A DNA stretch of 64,000 bases, from NCBI RefSeq assembly GCF_905475395.1, contig NC_058342.1:124001-188000 (forward strand), in the 5' to 3' direction. Of this stretch, positions 22,294 to 37,179 are shown in pieces. The position numbers and the translations under genes are program-made. Within the stretch, counting starts at the first letter, position 1. Every line of letters starts with the position of its first letter. Below the pieces are notes generated by a model. That model ran no database searches and was not told the DNA's origin. It saw nothing but the letters and a program-made list of their open reading frames with translations. This stretch comes from Chrysoperla carnea (Eukaryota > Arthropoda > Insecta > Neuroptera > Chrysopidae).

Positions 22294-22665
22294 TTATTTT
22301 GAACTTGTATATTTTGTAACAGCTTTAGTACCTTCACTAACAGCGTGCTTTGCCAATTCACCAGGTAATAATAATCGAACTGCGGTTTGAATTTCCCGAC
22401 TTGTGATTGTTGAACGTTTATTATAATGTGCTAAACGTGATGCTTCAGCAGCAATACGTTCAAAAATATCATTAACAAAACTGTTCATGATACTCATAGC
22501 TTTACTAGAGATACCAGTATCAGGATGCACTTGTTTTAATACTTTGTAAATGTAAATTGCATATGATTCCTTGCGCTTCCTCTTCTTTTTCTTATCACTC
22601 TTTGATATATTTTTTTGAGCTTTGCCAGCTTTTTTTGCTGCTTTTCCACTTGTTTTTGGTGGCAT
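22294..22665 (-). CDS. H2B: Histone H2B, unit 3
   Basis: 123 codons, the A9 form, identical to unit 1. Confidence 0.98.
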   Translation of the reverse strand: MPPKTSGKAAKKAGKAQKNISKSDKKKKRKRKESYAIYIYKVLKQVHPDTGISSKAMSIMNSFVNDIFERIAAEASRLAHYNKRSTITSREIQTAVRLLLPGELAKHAVSEGTKAVTKYTSSK

Positions 22666-22977
22666 TGTTACAAACAATTAATATACACAGATAGTTACAG
22701 AACACCAGTCAGTATATGTATGAGCGTGTCGTGTATACAACTAGCGTATTATATACGCGAAGATGGATATAACAATAAAAATGAATACTACTCTCTGATT
22801 GGCTAAAAATAATACTATAAGGTGATTGGTTTATTTTTAAAGTTTTATATTTTATAAATATTATAAATTAAAATACCCAAATAACATTTTAAACATTTAT
22901 GTTACAATCCCCGTAACGTACACATCTGTGTGATTATATTTACAAAAAAAAATATTAATTAAATAAATTTATTCGCT
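22666..22977. promoter_or_regulatory. H2B/H2A divergent promoter, unit 3
   Basis: As unit 1, except G to A just after the first GATTGG box (GATTGGCTAAA). Confidence 0.78.
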
Positions 22978-23352
22978 ATGTCTGGACGAGGTAAAGGTGG
23001 TAAAGTAAAGGGAAAGGCAAAGTCAAGATCAAGCCGAGCAGGATTACAATTTCCTGTTGGAAGAATTCACAGATTATTACGAAAAGGAAATTATGCTGAA
23101 CGAGTAGGTGCTGGTGCCCCAGTATATTTGGCTGCTGTTATGGAATATTTGGCTGCAGAAGTTCTCGAGTTAGCTGGTAATGCTGCCCGTGATAACAAAA
23201 AAACACGTATCATTCCACGTCATTTACAATTGGCAATTCGTAATGATGAAGAATTAAATAAATTATTATCTGGTGTAACAATTGCTCAAGGTGGTGTATT
23301 ACCAAACATTCAAGCAGTGTTATTACCAAAGAAAACTGAAAAGAAAGCATAA
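22978..23352 (+). CDS. H2A: Histone H2A, unit 3
   Basis: 124 codons, protein identical to unit 1. Confidence 0.98.
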   Translation: MSGRGKGGKVKGKAKSRSSRAGLQFPVGRIHRLLRKGNYAERVGAGAPVYLAAVMEYLAAEVLELAGNAARDNKKTRIIPRHLQLAIRNDEELNKLLSGVTIAQGGVLPNIQAVLLPKKTEKKA

Positions 23353-23399
23353 ATTAAAAACATTGCATTAATTTTTATAATAATAATACATCGATCATA

Positions 23400-23444
23400 G
23401 GCCTTTTAATAAAAGGCCACAAATTTATTTAAAATAAGAGTAAA
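23400..23444 (+). terminator. H2A stem-loop and downstream element, unit 3
   Basis: Hairpin 23400-23418, TAAGAGTAAA 23435-23444. Confidence 0.86.
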
Positions 23445-25237
23445 AATTATTTTTATAAATAATATATTATAATATTTTTTTAAAGAATCAATTTAAATAA
23501 TTATAAATTAATGATTCTTTTTTTTTTTTTTTTTTTTTATATGTTATTATGGAAATAATTCATCATATTATGATGACATTTAGGTAACATATTATAAGAA
23601 TATTCATAAAATATTATCAAAATAATATTGTATTATGATGATATTTAGACAAAATATTATAAGAATATACACAAAATATTATCAAAATAATATCATTAGA
23701 TAACAAAACTGTTCATGATACTCATACCTTTACTAGAGATAAAAGTATCAGGATGCACTTGTATTAATACATATTATCACAACATCACAAAATATTTTTT
23801 AAAAGGAAAAATTTTTTTAAAATTATTATAAAATTTGATTGAATTAAATTTCAATTTATTTTTTTAATAATTAAAGAAAAAAAAGAAAAAAAAAGCATAT
23901 AAACTTTCTATTGAAAATGTTATTTTAAACTAGATGGCCAAGTGAACTTCGTTACACAAACAATATATGACGTATTCGTTATTTAAATAATCAGTATCCT
24001 TTGATATTATATCAATACGTTACTCTCTTCTTTTGATACATATTAATAAAATTTCAATTTATAAGATTTTATGTCAATTATATAAATAATATTATAAATT
24101 TTCTAAATACATAAGTTAATTAACAAAAAATTTGAATAACAAGATAAATTTATATATGATGTTTTAATACTCGATACTATAATATATCGCATCCGTTACC
24201 AATTATTCGGTATCCTTTGATTTATACACAGAATGAACTAAAAATATATATCAAATTTATTTTATTTATTTATATATTTAATATTATTATTATTATTTTA
24301 TATTACAAAGTTTCTTAACGAAGCTTACAATGATTTCTCATATCGTACTTAACAAAATTATTTAGATCATATAAAATTTAAATTGTTAAAAAATTTGTAT
24401 ATTTATTATTATTATTTATTTTTATTAAAATTACATAACATAAAATTAATAATATTTTAATAATTATATAAATTAATTCTTATTTAAAATAATCTTATAT
24501 TAATCTCAACAAATACTCTAATAATATATTTTGTCATAAATTTTTTTATATTTAAAATAAATATTATAATATATAAATACTTATATCAGTATAAAATTTC
24601 TTTATATAATTATGAAAAAATTAATTTAATAGTTAATTATTGATATTAATGCATAAATAAAAGTATTTTCTAATGAAATATATTTTGTCAATGTTCGATT
24701 AACACATTTCATAATAATACGTTTTCATTATTGACAAAAAAAGTTTTTCTAAAAATGAAATCTTATACTATAATATATATATTTATATATTAAATTTTTT
24801 AATTATTTATATACTAATAATTTATAATAAATCGATATTAAATAAAAAATAAAAATATATACTTTTTAAGTTTACCTTAAAAATATTATTGTTTTGTATG
24901 ATTGAAATAATTAATATTAAACTATGTTTATTAATAATTGTTAATAAAAAAATTAAATATATTTTAATTTATAAAATAAATATTATTATTAAATTTATAA
25001 TTTATTATTTTATATATTATAGAAATTGAAAAAATAAATCATGTTTACTACGACAGTAAATTAGAAATACTATTTAATTTTTATGTGTTTTCTACATGGT
25101 ACTTTGACTTACATAGGGACTTATATTATTGTGAATAATGATATAATTGAAAACCTTTATTTTTTATTTGATAGAATTATTATATTTTATCATTTAAATA
25201 TTTATAATAAATACATTATTTTTATAAAGTAAAAAAT
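23445..25237. other. H2A-H1 spacer, unit 3
   Basis: Holds the 65-bp tandem duplication (23566-23695) and the H2B fragment. Nothing else recognised. Confidence 0.6.
23690..23770 (-). pseudogene. H2B gene fragment, unit 3
   Basis: Same fragment as in unit 1. Confidence 0.86.
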
Positions 25238-25948
25238 ATGGCCGAAGAAAATTCTACAGCTGTTGCAGCAACTGCGGTTACTGCTGCTTCTACAACACCA
25301 ACAAAAAAAGCAACAGCTTCTGGTGCTAAACGTACAAAACAACATTCAAAACCAACACATCCACGTACATCAGAAATGGTTGTTAACGCAATTAAAAATT
25401 TAAAAGAACGTGGTGGTTCATCATTACAAGCAATTAAAAAATATTTAGCTGCAAATTATAAAGTGGATTCTGATAAAATTTCACCATTTATTAAAAAATA
25501 TTTAAAAGCTGCTGTAACTGAGGGAGCCTTGGTACAAACTAAAGGTAAAGGTGCATCTGGTTCATTCAAATTGGCTGCTTCCGCTTCATCTAATTCTTCA
25601 GCTAAATCAAAAGTTTCCAAAAAAGAAAGTGGAGCAAAAGGTTCAGCAAAGAGTGCTAAAAGTAAACGGGCACCAAAAGAAAAGAAAGCCACAACTACAT
25701 CATTGGCAGCCAAAAAGCCTAAAGCAAAAAAAGCGACTCCATCATCATCAACTGCTGCTAAAAAAGTTACTGCAAAATCATCAGCGGCATCAAAAAAAGC
25801 ACCAGTTAAAGCAAAACCAGCAAAAAGTACAAAATCCGCTGCCAAAAGTAGCCCTGCTCGTAAACCGAAAGCACCAAAAGCTAAGAAAGCTTCTGTTGCC
25901 AAATCATCTCCTACAAAAATTAAAAAAGCAGCACCAAAAAAGAAATGA
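25238..25948 (+). CDS. H1: Linker histone H1, unit 3
   Basis: 236 codons, protein identical to unit 1. Confidence 0.97.
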   Translation: MAEENSTAVAATAVTAASTTPTKKATASGAKRTKQHSKPTHPRTSEMVVNAIKNLKERGGSSLQAIKKYLAANYKVDSDKISPFIKKYLKAAVTEGALVQTKGKGASGSFKLAASASSNSSAKSKVSKKESGAKGSAKSAKSKRAPKEKKATTTSLAAKKPKAKKATPSSSTAAKKVTAKSSAASKKAPVKAKPAKSTKSAAKSSPARKPKAPKAKKASVAKSSPTKIKKAAPKKK

Positions 25949-26011
25949 TCTGTTACTTTAATAATATATTGAAATATTTCATTATTTTTGCTAAAAAATG
26001 AAAATAACATA

Positions 26012-26053
26012 GGCCTTAATACAGGCCACAAATTAATATTTGATAAGAGTAAA
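26012..26053 (+). terminator. H1 stem-loop and downstream element, unit 3
   Basis: Hairpin 26012-26027, TAAGAGTAAA 26044-26053. Confidence 0.82.
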
Positions 26054-26098
26054 TTATTTTTTGTATAAATATTTTATAAAATAATAGTTTAGAAACAT

Positions 26099-26154
26099 TT
26101 GCCACAGTCAGTACCACGGATGGGTGGCCACTTGAGAATACTGTGTGCGGTTGC
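26099..26154 (+). pseudogene. Truncated 5S fragment, unit 3
   Basis: Same relic as in unit 1. Confidence 0.84.
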
Positions 26155-26291
26155 ATTTTTATTTAAAATATATGGTATAATAAATAAGTATATATTTAAA
26201 TTGATTACTTCATTGAAAATTTTAATAATATACTTTAATATTAATGATATTTATGAAAAATATATATTTGTAAAAATTTTCATTTATTACT

Positions 26292-26331
26292 GGTAACAGC
26301 CATACCACGTTGAAAACACCGGTTCTCGTCC
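26292..26331 (+). pseudogene. 5S rRNA 5' part (nt 1-40), interrupted by element B
   Basis: Ends in the duplication GGTTCTCGTCC (26321-26331). Nucleotide 3 is T instead of C (GGTAAC), which weakens helix I. This is the only substitution in any 5S 5' part here and fits relaxed selection after the insertion. Confidence 0.93.
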
Positions 26332-26554
26332 ATTATCTGTACAGCGTTCATACAGTACAGTACAGTGAATTGTTGAAGCAAATTATTGTATAACTACATT
26401 CAAAGCGAAAACAATTTCATACACACACCTACAGAACAAGTTAAATCAAATATAAAAAAGTATAAAAACAAACTATAAAATAAGTGACGGGCGTAGCCAA
26501 ACAAAAAAAAGGGGGCGACCGAGTCGCTCCCCTGCTATCACTAAAGTTTTAAAA

Positions 26555-27902
26555 GTGCAACCCGATGACGTCGGAATACAACAAAGCACCGAAGAAGAAG
26601 CCAACAAAATAGAAAAAATAGTTAGTGAAAATAGCGAGAACACAAGTGCAGTGCCTCCAAGAATGGAAAACCAAAACAAAAACAATATACAAAACATTTT
26701 CAAAAAACAAACAGAAGTGCAAGTGCAAGTGCCCACAAAAAACAGATTTAATCCCCTAACCACTGAAGAAGGTCAAATAGCGGAAGATGTGGAACAAGAA
26801 GACACAGACCCAAAAGAAATTAATGAAAATGACAAAAACACAGAAAGGACACAAGGAGGTAAGAATAAACCACCTCCAATTGTTATACACAGCACTCCAA
26901 ATAACCATAAGGAGTTCATGGAGCAAATAAAGGAACATGTGAAAAAGGGATTCCATGTGAAATACACGTTCAAAAAAAACGAATCTATTCATCCATGACT
27001 CAAATGAATATAAAAACTACGTCAAAATGCTGGACAACGAAAACATGGAGTTCCATACATACACGGAAAGGACAGAAAAACACCACGCCTTCGTATTGGT
27101 CGGGCTACCAAGAGGAATCGACGAAGAGGAAATTAAGCAAGACATAGAGAAATGCCTCAAAACAAACATTATTAAAGTATATCCAATGAGATCCTCCTAC
27201 AGATCTCTATATCTTGTGATCACCGGACAAAGCACGTCCCTAAAACAACTAACCCAAGAAGTTAAATATGTGTACAACGTAAAAATTACCTGGGAAAGGC
27301 ACAGGAACGCCAAACTAATTATCCAGTGTCACAGATGTCAGGCCTGGTCACATGCCACTACGAACTGTAGAATGAACCCAAAGTGCCTAAAATGCGCAGG
27401 ACCTCACTGGAGCCGTGACTGTACAATAAAAGAAAACACGGAAGAAAATAAAAAACTTTTAAAATGTGCAAACTGTGAAAATAACCACCCGGCAAACTCT
27501 ACAGAATGCCGAATTTATATCAACAAAATCGAGCAGATAGAAAGGAGAAGAAAAACAAACACGGTCCCTGTAAGAAATCAACAAAAATTCGTGCCAGCAC
27601 CACTACCTCCAACAAATGTCTGGGCAATGGGAAACCCATTCACTCAAAATGATAGACCCACCCAAGTGTACGCTCATGTACACAGCCAAGCACCAACACA
27701 AACAACATCCATATCTACTACTACTAACATAAACAATTTGGTAAGTGAGTTTGACACATTAAACAAATTAATAGATGTAGAAAGAATGCTAAAATATGTA
27801 AAAGACCTAAACCATGACCTTATGAAATGCAAAAACGAATTAGAGAAATTCATGGTTTTCAACAACTTTTGCACAAAAAATTTTAGCCAATGTCCGCCGT
27901 AA
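26555..27902 (+). pseudogene. ORF1 of element B, frameshifted
   Basis: Same protein as ORF1 of A until about codon 141, where a run of seven A has become eight (26972-26979). The first frame then ends at 26998 (KKNESIHP). The second part, open from 27027, restores the ORF1 frame and keeps all three zinc knuckles. A one-base slip in an A-run could also be a sequencing or assembly error. Confidence 0.9.
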
Positions 27903-30556
27903 AATGTGCGACATGGAATGCTAATGGGCTACGCCAAAACCTTGGTGAACTTAGATCGTTCATCAGAGAACAAAAGGTGGACATTATGATGATAAATGAA
28001 ACCAAATTATCAGGAGAACATAAAATAAAAATTAGAAATTTTAATATAATTAGGAAAGATAGAACAACACAAGGCGGAGGTGTAGCAATAATAATAAAAA
28101 ATAGCATTCCGTTTCGCACAATTGAAATCAATGGTTCCGTATCCATAGAATGCGTCGGAATCGAACTATTAAATAATATAAAAATTATTGCAGTGTATAA
28201 CACTCCCGCTAACAAGTTCCCCACGGAGGATCTAGCAAAATTGTTCAGGATGGGTAACAAAATATTAGTAATAGGTGATCTTAATGCTCGCCATACGGCA
28301 TGGAAGAATCATGTATCAAACACAAACGGACGAACATTACATAAATTCACTAACGACAATAACATCGTCATCCAACACACAGACAACCCCACACATTTTC
28401 CAACTAACGGAATGACACCCACCTTCATTGATCTTGTGATTAATAAAAATGTTAACAACATCACGCACCCAACCTCAATACCAGAGTTATCATCAGACCA
28501 CAACCCGGTAATATTTAATATTACAAACTTAAATAAAGACAACACCAAACACATTGTCACTTCCTATAAATCAACCGATTGGGCAGAGTTTAGAAAAAAA
28601 TTAAATTCAACAATAAAAATCAATAATAAAATAAACAATGCCCAAGAAGTTGATCAGGAAATAGATAACTTCACAAAAGGGGTGCAACAAGTCCAAAAAG
28701 CTCACAGCCGACGGGTCGTGATAGTTGATAACAGGTATCTCCCTGATGATAACACAAAAAACTTAATCAAATATAAAAATGCGATGAGGAAACTGTACTA
28801 AAAAAGATTTATACCAGGCCTCAAAGCAGATATAAACAAAATCACGAAAATGATCAGGAGGAACATTAAAAACAAGATCAATGAACAGTGGGAAAAAACA
28901 CTAACGGACTTACGACCCGGTGACAGAACAATGTGGCGAATAACGAAGACGTTTAAAAAACCGAGACAACAAATCCCCACAATCACCACGAACGATAATA
29001 ATTACATGACGGACAAAGACAAAGCTGACATAATAAGTGAAACTTTAGAGGAGATCCAGACTAACGAACAGACTACTCCACTAGAAGAGGACATAAAACG
29101 AAGAATACATGAATTCTTTCATACCACACAAACACCACAAAACAACACCAAAATAAAGCTCACAACCCCCCAAGAAATTAAAAACATAATTAAAACCCTC
29201 CCAAATAACAAAGCCCCAGGACAAGACGGGATAGACACCAAAATAATCAAAAACTTTACCACCAAAGCTATAGTACAACTTCAGTACATAATAAATGCAA
29301 TCCTGAGGATAGGATACTTCCCTGAGTCCTGGAGAACGGCAATAGTGATCCCAGTACCGAAACCTAACAAGGATCATAGTAATCCCAAAAATTACAGACC
29401 AATAAGCCTCCTGAGCACGCTGTCCAAGATAGCGGAAAAAGTCATTTTGGAAAGAATAAACAAGATAAGTCAGTCCAAAAATATAATAATACACGAACAA
29501 TTCGGATTCAGAAGTGGTCATGGCACTTGCATGCAAGTTGCCAGAATAGCAAGTGACATAATACAAAATTTTAACAAAAGTAACGTCACGGCCATGGCCC
29601 TTCTGGATATTGAGAAAGCCTTTGACACGGTATATATTGATGGACTGATTTACAAACTAATAAATTATGACTTCCCAAGATGGCTGATAGCACTACTGGA
29701 CAGTTACCTCAGAGGAAGGGGATTCTATGTAAAAATAAACAACAGCACATCGAAACTCCGACACCCAAAAGCAGGTGTGCCACAAGGATCGGTACTTGGG
29801 CCCATATTGTTCACCTACTTTATTAATGATATCCCAAAATTTGCCAAAACAAAAACTGCGATATACGCGGATGACACTGCCGTGTACGCCCACTCCTTTA
29901 GTGCTCAGGTGGCAACAAAACAACTACAAATACACCTGGATATGATACTAAAGTTTGCCAGGGACTGGAAAATCAAAATAAATAACAGCAAAACTGAACA
30001 TATAATTTTTAGCAAAAAATTTACAAATGTCAAAATCTACGATCCACTTAAGGTAGACGGCGTAGCCATAGTCCCTGCCAAGCACAAAGTAAAGTACCTA
30101 GGTGTGTACCTTGATAGGACATTATCGTTTGTCCCACATATCAACCACCTGATCAGTAGGGGAAATGGGTGTATACGACAACTATACCCACTCCTGAACA
30201 AATACAGCAAACTCAGCACCAAAAATAAAAAAATGTTATACACTGCAATAATAAGACCAACTATAACCTACGGAGCCCCTGTGTGGAACAGCGTTTCAGA
30301 CACGACATATCTAAGACTGCAACGTATACAGAACAAATGCCTCCGACTTACACTAAACAAAGATAGATACGCTAGAATACAAGACATACATAGAGAGACA
30401 GACATACCGACAATCAAAGACTATACCAAACATGTAACGCATTCTTTCTACACTAAGTTGATTAAAAACAGCTACTTAACCAAAAATATGGTGAAGTCAA
30501 ACTCACTAACCAAAAAACACAAACAAATATATACAAAATATTTAAATAATGTATAA
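27890..30556 (+). pseudogene. ORF2 of element B, nonsense codon
   Basis: Open and endonuclease-intact until codon 304, where CAA (Gln) is TAA (28799-28801), a single C to T change. The remaining reverse transcriptase part (open again to 30556, YADD present) is otherwise undamaged. Differences from A include F78I and M112T in the endonuclease and E to K before the PQG motif. Confidence 0.92.
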
Positions 30557-30605
30557 CAAAATATTTTACAGTAAATAATAAAGATAAAATACCCATTCCT
30601 TACAA

Positions 30606-30675
30606 GAGCCTGTGGCGTCGTGCCAGCGTTCCCGACTGGCACTCCGAAAGCAGGCGTTCAAGTCCCACGCAAGGC
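30606..30675 (+). other. tRNA-like block, element B
   Basis: Same sequence as in element A; the T-run that follows is one base shorter. Confidence 0.52.
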
Positions 30676-30724
30676 ATTAAATTTTTTTTTCTTTTTAAAT
30701 CTAATTTTACATGCAAAAACACAT

Positions 30725-30927
30725 AGGCAATGGGCAATATAAGTTTGCCACAGCTATTGCCTAAAACATAAAACAGGTTTTTAAAAATTTTCCTGTAAAG
30801 AGCATATCAACAAAAATTAACTTAACATATACCTGCTCAAACAAATAAATTAAATATCATAAGCATAATTGCGACACAGCAATCTGCATGAAAGAAAAAT
30901 AAGTTAGGATGAAAGCCTTTTAAGGCT
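30725..30927 (+). other. Structured 3' UTR, element B
   Basis: Three hairpins identical to element A; one extra A in the linker (CAAAAATTAAC). Confidence 0.58.
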
Positions 30928-31034
30928 AATAACCTATAATAGTAAATAAAAGTTTTGTAATATATGTTATGTATGTAATGTATTGTATTTTTAAATGTTG
31001 ATTAATAAACTGTTTTTGAATTTGAATTTGAATT

Positions 31035-31123
31035 GGTTCTCGTCCGATCACCGAAGTTAAGCAACATTGGGCACAGTCAGTACTTGGATGGGTGACCGCT
31101 TGGGAACACTGTGTGCGGTTGCC
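31035..31123 (+). pseudogene. 5S rRNA 3' part (nt 30-118) after element B
   Basis: Unchanged from nt 30, with the internal promoter present. Confidence 0.94.
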
Positions 31124-31455
31124 TTTTTATATTAAAAATATAAATTATTTTTCTTCTGTTTTTTTTTTTTACACACCATATATAAATATATGTTATTTAT
31201 AAATGTAAACCTTTTATATTATTCGTCAACAAATAAATATTATTTTTTGTATAAAATTTTATTGCATTTATAACTCATATCATGGTTACTTTAAAGCGAG
31301 AAGTTTTTTTAATATTTCAAATGAATATAAAATAATATAAATTTTATGAAATTTATTTATTTTTAGAAATAGCAATCGCTTATAATTATAACAAAATTTT
31401 AATAATGTTTAATTTTATTTCAATAATTTATATATATATTTTTTAATAAAAATAA

Positions 31456-31499
31456 TATACTCTTATTTAATAATATATGTTGGTCCTATATATAGGACC
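31456..31499 (-). terminator. H3 stem-loop and downstream element, unit 4
   Basis: Hairpin 31482-31499, TAAGAGTATA 31456-31465, minus strand. Confidence 0.87.
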
Positions 31500-31551
31500 G
31501 AAAATATTTCTTATTTGTTTTTTTTTTTTTTTAAATTGTCATTTAAAACGC

Positions 31552-32599
<1,048 letters not shown>

Positions 32600-32674
32600 G
32601 AAAATATAATAATTTACTTAAAATATTTAGTAAATTTATTAAAGAATATTTAATACATCCGATAAATTTAAACA

Positions 32675-32721
32675 GGCTTTCCTTTTTGGGAAGCCACTAA
32701 TTTTATTTATATAAGAGTAAA
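32675..32721 (+). terminator. H4 stem-loop and downstream element, unit 4
   Basis: Hairpin 32675-32695, TAAGAGTAAA 32712-32721. Confidence 0.86.
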
Positions 32722-33358
32722 TAAATTTGTTAATAAATATAACATATTATATAATTTGTTTACAACAAATTATTTTGTTTATAACATACATTACCAAATA
32801 TTTTTTTTTTTTTTTTTTTTTTTAATATATCTGCAATAATAAATTATAATTTGTATATTATCTATTTTATTTTACAATAACTTATTGAATTTTTGAAAAA
32901 ATTTTATTATAAATTAATATACTATTATATTTTTTATATATACAAGTTAAGAGTAACAAGTATCGATAGGAGATTATCGAATTTATAACTAATAAAACAT
33001 TTCGCCTTAATCAAAGAAAATAAATATTTTGCTATACCATTTGTTATACTTTCAATAAATAATTTATTATTAAATTTTTATTATTTCATTTATTTTTTAA
33101 AATTATTAAAAATATTTTTCTAATAATTATAAGCGTACATAAACAAGTAGTAAATGTAAAATGAAAATAATAAAGGTAATGTAATGCATTTGCATTACAC
33201 TGATTTACGATATATATTCCGATATCCTTTATTATATTTAAAATTAATAATATTGATATACTAATAATAGATATATTCAAGCTATTAATATATAAAATTT
33301 TATATTAAATATGATATTAATAATTGTTTATTTTATTTTTTTGTATATATAAAAATAA

Positions 33359-33404
33359 TTTACTCTTATTTAAAAAATTTGATGGCTCTCTTAAAAAGAG
33401 AGCC
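33359..33404 (-). terminator. H2B stem-loop and downstream element, unit 4
   Basis: Hairpin 33384-33404, downstream element 33359-33368, minus strand. Confidence 0.86.
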
Positions 33405-33460
33405 GTTTTTATATGTTGATGTATTTTTATGTTATCAATTAAATAATATTTTCGATTTAT

Positions 33461-33832
33461 TTATTTTGAACTTGTATATTTTGTAACAGCTTTAGTACCT
33501 TCACTAACAGCGTGCTTTGCCAATTCACCAGGTAATAATAATCGAACTGCGGTTTGAATTTCCCGACTTGTGATTGTTGAACGTTTATTATAATGTGCTA
33601 AACGTGATGCTTCAGCAGCAATACGTTCAAAAATATCATTAACAAAACTGTTCATGATACTCATAGCTTTACTAGAGATACCAGTATCAGGATGCACTTG
33701 TTTTAATACTTTGTAAATGTAAATTGCATATGATTCCTTGCGCTTCCTCTTCTTTTTCTTATCACTCTTTGATATATTTTTTTGAGCTTTGCCAGCTTTT
33801 TTTTCTGCTTTTCCACTTGTTTTTGGTGGCAT
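33461..33832 (-). CDS. H2B: Histone H2B, unit 4 (A9E variant)
   Basis: 123 codons; GCA to GAA changes SGKAAKK to SGKAEKK in the N-terminal tail. The same variant occurs in units 5 and 6, so it has spread within the array. Confidence 0.97.
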   Translation of the reverse strand: MPPKTSGKAEKKAGKAQKNISKSDKKKKRKRKESYAIYIYKVLKQVHPDTGISSKAMSIMNSFVNDIFERIAAEASRLAHYNKRSTITSREIQTAVRLLLPGELAKHAVSEGTKAVTKYTSSK

Positions 33833-34144
33833 TGTTACAAACAATTAATATACACAGATAGTTACAGAACACCAGTCAGTATATGTATGAGCGTGTCGTG
33901 TATACAACTAGCGTATTATATACGCGAAGATGGATATAACAATAAAAATGAATACTACTCTCTGATTGGCTGAAAATAATACTATAAGGTGATTGGTTTA
34001 TTTTTAAAGTTTTATATTTTATAAATATTATAAATTAAAATACCCAAATAACATTTTAAACATTTATGTTACAATCCCCGTAACGTACACATCTGTGTGA
34101 TTATATTTACAAAAAAAAATATTAATTAAATAAATTTATTCGCT
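33833..34144. promoter_or_regulatory. H2B/H2A divergent promoter, unit 4
   Basis: Same boxes as unit 1. Confidence 0.78.
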
Positions 34145-34519
34145 ATGTCTGGACGAGGTAAAGGTGGTAAAGTAAAGGGAAAGGCAAAGTCAAGATCAAG
34201 CCGAGCAGGATTACAATTTCCTGTTGGAAGAATTCACAGATTATTACGAAAAGGAAATTATGCTGAACGAGTAGGTGCTGGTGCCCCAGTATATTTGGCT
34301 GCTGTTATGGAATATTTGGCTGCAGAAGTTCTCGAGTTAGCTGGTAATGCTGCCCGTGATAACAAAAAAACACGTATCATTCCACGTCATTTACAATTGG
34401 CAATTCGTAATGATGAAGAATTAAATAAATTATTATCTGGTGTAACAATTGCTCAAGGTGGTGTATTACCAAACATTCAAGCAGTGTTATTACCAAAGAA
34501 AACTGAAAAGAAAGCATAA
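34145..34519 (+). CDS. H2A: Histone H2A, unit 4
   Basis: 124 codons, protein identical to unit 1. Confidence 0.98.
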   Translation: MSGRGKGGKVKGKAKSRSSRAGLQFPVGRIHRLLRKGNYAERVGAGAPVYLAAVMEYLAAEVLELAGNAARDNKKTRIIPRHLQLAIRNDEELNKLLSGVTIAQGGVLPNIQAVLLPKKTEKKA

Positions 34520-34566
34520 ATTAAAAACATTGCATTAATTTTTATAATAATAATACATCGATCATA

Positions 34567-34611
34567 GGCCTTTTAATAAAAGGCCACAAATTTATTTAAA
34601 ATAAGAGTAAA
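34567..34611 (+). terminator. H2A stem-loop and downstream element, unit 4
   Basis: Hairpin 34567-34585, TAAGAGTAAA 34602-34611. Confidence 0.86.
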
Positions 34612-36405
34612 AATTATTTTTATAAATAATATATTATAATATTTTTTTAAAGAATCAATTTAAATAATTATAAATTAATGATTCTTTTTTTTTTTTTTTT
34701 TTTTTTATATGTTATTATGGAAATAATTCATCATATTATGATGACATTTAGGTAACATATTATAAGAATATTCATAAAATATTATCAAAATAATATTGTA
34801 TTATGATGATATTTAGACAAAATATTATAAGAATATACACAAAATATTATCAAAATAATATCATTAGATAACAAAACTGTTCATGATACTCATACCTTTA
34901 CTAGAGATAAAAGTATCAGGATGCACTTGTATTAATACATATTATCACAACATCACAAAATATTTTTTAAAAGGAAAAATTTTTTTAAAATTATTATAAA
35001 ATTTGATTGAATTAAATTTCAATTTATTTTTTTAATAATTAAAGAAAAAAAAGAAAAAAAAAGCATATAAACTTTCTATTGAAAATGTTATTTTAAACTA
35101 GATGGCCAAGTGAACTTCGTTACACAAACAATATATGACGTATTCGTTATTTAAATAATCAGTATCCTTTGATATTATATCAATACGTTACTCTCTTCTT
35201 TTGATACATATTAATAAAATTTCAATTTATAAGATTTTATGTCAATTATATAAATAATATTATAAATTTTCTAAATACATAAGTTAATTAACAAAAAATT
35301 TGAATAACAAGATAAATTTATATATGATGTTTTAATACTCGATACTATAATATATCGCATCCGTTACCAATTATTCGGTATCCTTTGATTTATACACAGA
35401 ATGAACTAAAAATATATATCAAATTTATTTTATTTATTTATATATTTAATATTATTATTATTATTTTATATTACAAAGTTTCTTAACGAAGCTTACAATG
35501 ATTTCTCATATCGTACTTAACAAAATTATTTAGATCATATAAAATTTAAATTGTTAAAAAATTTGTATATTTATTATTATTATTTATTTTTATTAAAATT
35601 ACATAACATAAAATTAATAATATTTTAATAATTATATAAATTAATTCTTATTTAAAATAATCTTATATTAATCTCAACAAATACTCTAATAATATATTTT
35701 GTCATAAATTTTTTTATATTTAAAATAAATATTATAATATATAAATACTTATATCAGTATAAAATTTCTTTATATAATTATGAAAAAATTAATTTAATAG
35801 TTAATTATTGATATTAATGCATAAATAAAAGTATTTTCTAATGAAATATATTTTGTCAATGTTCGATTAACACATTTCATAATAATACGTTTTCATTATT
35901 GACAAAAAAAGTTTTTCTAAAAATGAAATCTTATACTATAATATATATATTTATATATTAAATTTTTTAATTATTTATATACTAATAATTTATAATAAAT
36001 CGATATTAAATAAAAAATAAAAATATATACTTTTTAAGTTTACCTTAAAAATATTATTGTTTTGTATGATTGAAATAATTAATATTAAACTATGTTTATT
36101 AATAATTGTTAATAAAAAAATTAAATATATTTTAATTTATAAAATAAATATTATTATTAAATTTATAATTTATTATTTTATATATTATAGAAATTGAAAA
36201 AATAAATCATGTTTACTACGACAGTAAATTAGAAATACTATTTAATTTTTATGTGTTTTCTACATGGTACTTTGACTTACATAGGGACTTATATTATTGT
36301 GAATAATGATATAATTGAAAACCTTTATTTTTTATTTGATAGAATTATTATATTTTATCATTTAAATATTTATAATAAATACATTATTTTTATAAAGTAA
36401 AAAAT
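34612..36405. other. H2A-H1 spacer, unit 4
   Basis: Holds the 65-bp tandem duplication (34734-34863) and the H2B fragment. Nothing else recognised. Confidence 0.6.
34858..34938 (-). pseudogene. H2B gene fragment, unit 4
   Basis: Same fragment as in unit 1. Confidence 0.86.
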
Positions 36406-37116
36406 ATGGCCGAAGAAAATTCTACAGCTGTTGCAGCAACTGCGGTTACTGCTGCTTCTACAACACCAACAAAAAAAGCAACAGCTTCTGGTGCTAAACG
36501 TACAAAACAACATTCAAAACCAACACATCCACGTACATCAGAAATGGTTGTTAACGCAATTAAAAATTTAAAAGAACGTGGTGGTTCATCATTACAAGCA
36601 ATTAAAAAATATTTAGCTGCAAATTATAAAGTGGATTCTGATAAAATTTCACTATTTATTAAAAAATATTTAAAAGCTGCTGTAACTGAGGGAGCCTTGG
36701 TACAAACTAAAGGTAAAGGTGCATCTGGTTCATTCAAATTGGCTGCTTCCGCTTCATCTAATTCTTCAGCTAAATCAAAAGTATCCAAAAAAGAAAGTGG
36801 AGCAAAAGGTTCAGCAAAGAGTGCTAAAAGTAAACGGGCACCAAAAGAAAAGAAAGCCACAACTACATCATTGGCAGCCAAAAAGCCTAAAGCAAAAAAA
36901 GCGACTCCATCATCATCAACTGCTGCTAAAAAAGTTACTGCATTATCATCAGCGGCATCAAAAAAAGCACCAGTTAAAGCAAAACCAGCAAAAAGTACAA
37001 AATCCGCTGCCAAAAGTAGCCCTGCTCGTAAACCGAAAGCACCAAAAGCTAAGAAAGCTTCTGTTGCCAAATCATCTCCTACAAAAATTAAAAAAGCAGC
37101 ACCAAAAAAGAAATGA
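36406..37116 (+). CDS. H1: Linker histone H1, unit 4 (P83L, K180L)
   Basis: 236 codons. Pro83 in the globular domain (KISPFIKK) is Leu, and Lys180 in the C-terminal tail is Leu through two adjacent changes (AAA to TTA). It shares a silent GTT to GTA (Val126) with unit 5. The frame is intact, but two non-conservative changes in one copy suggest weaker constraint. Confidence 0.96.
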   Translation: MAEENSTAVAATAVTAASTTPTKKATASGAKRTKQHSKPTHPRTSEMVVNAIKNLKERGGSSLQAIKKYLAANYKVDSDKISLFIKKYLKAAVTEGALVQTKGKGASGSFKLAASASSNSSAKSKVSKKESGAKGSAKSAKSKRAPKEKKATTTSLAAKKPKAKKATPSSSTAAKKVTALSSAASKKAPVKAKPAKSTKSAAKSSPARKPKAPKAKKASVAKSSPTKIKKAAPKKK

Positions 37117-37179
37117 TCTGTTACTTTAATAATATATTGAAATATTTCATTATTTTTGCTAAAAAATGAAAATAACATA

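Larger units (their letters stand above)
26332..31034 (+). mobile_element. Element B: full-length but broken copy
   Basis: 4703 bp between GGTTCTCGTCC copies (26321-26331 and 31035-31045). The left junction is clean (GTCC|ATTATCTG); the right tail has one base fewer than A. ORF1 has a frameshift and ORF2 a nonsense codon, so it cannot make its own proteins, but its UTRs are intact and it might be moved by proteins from other copies. Confidence 0.95.
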
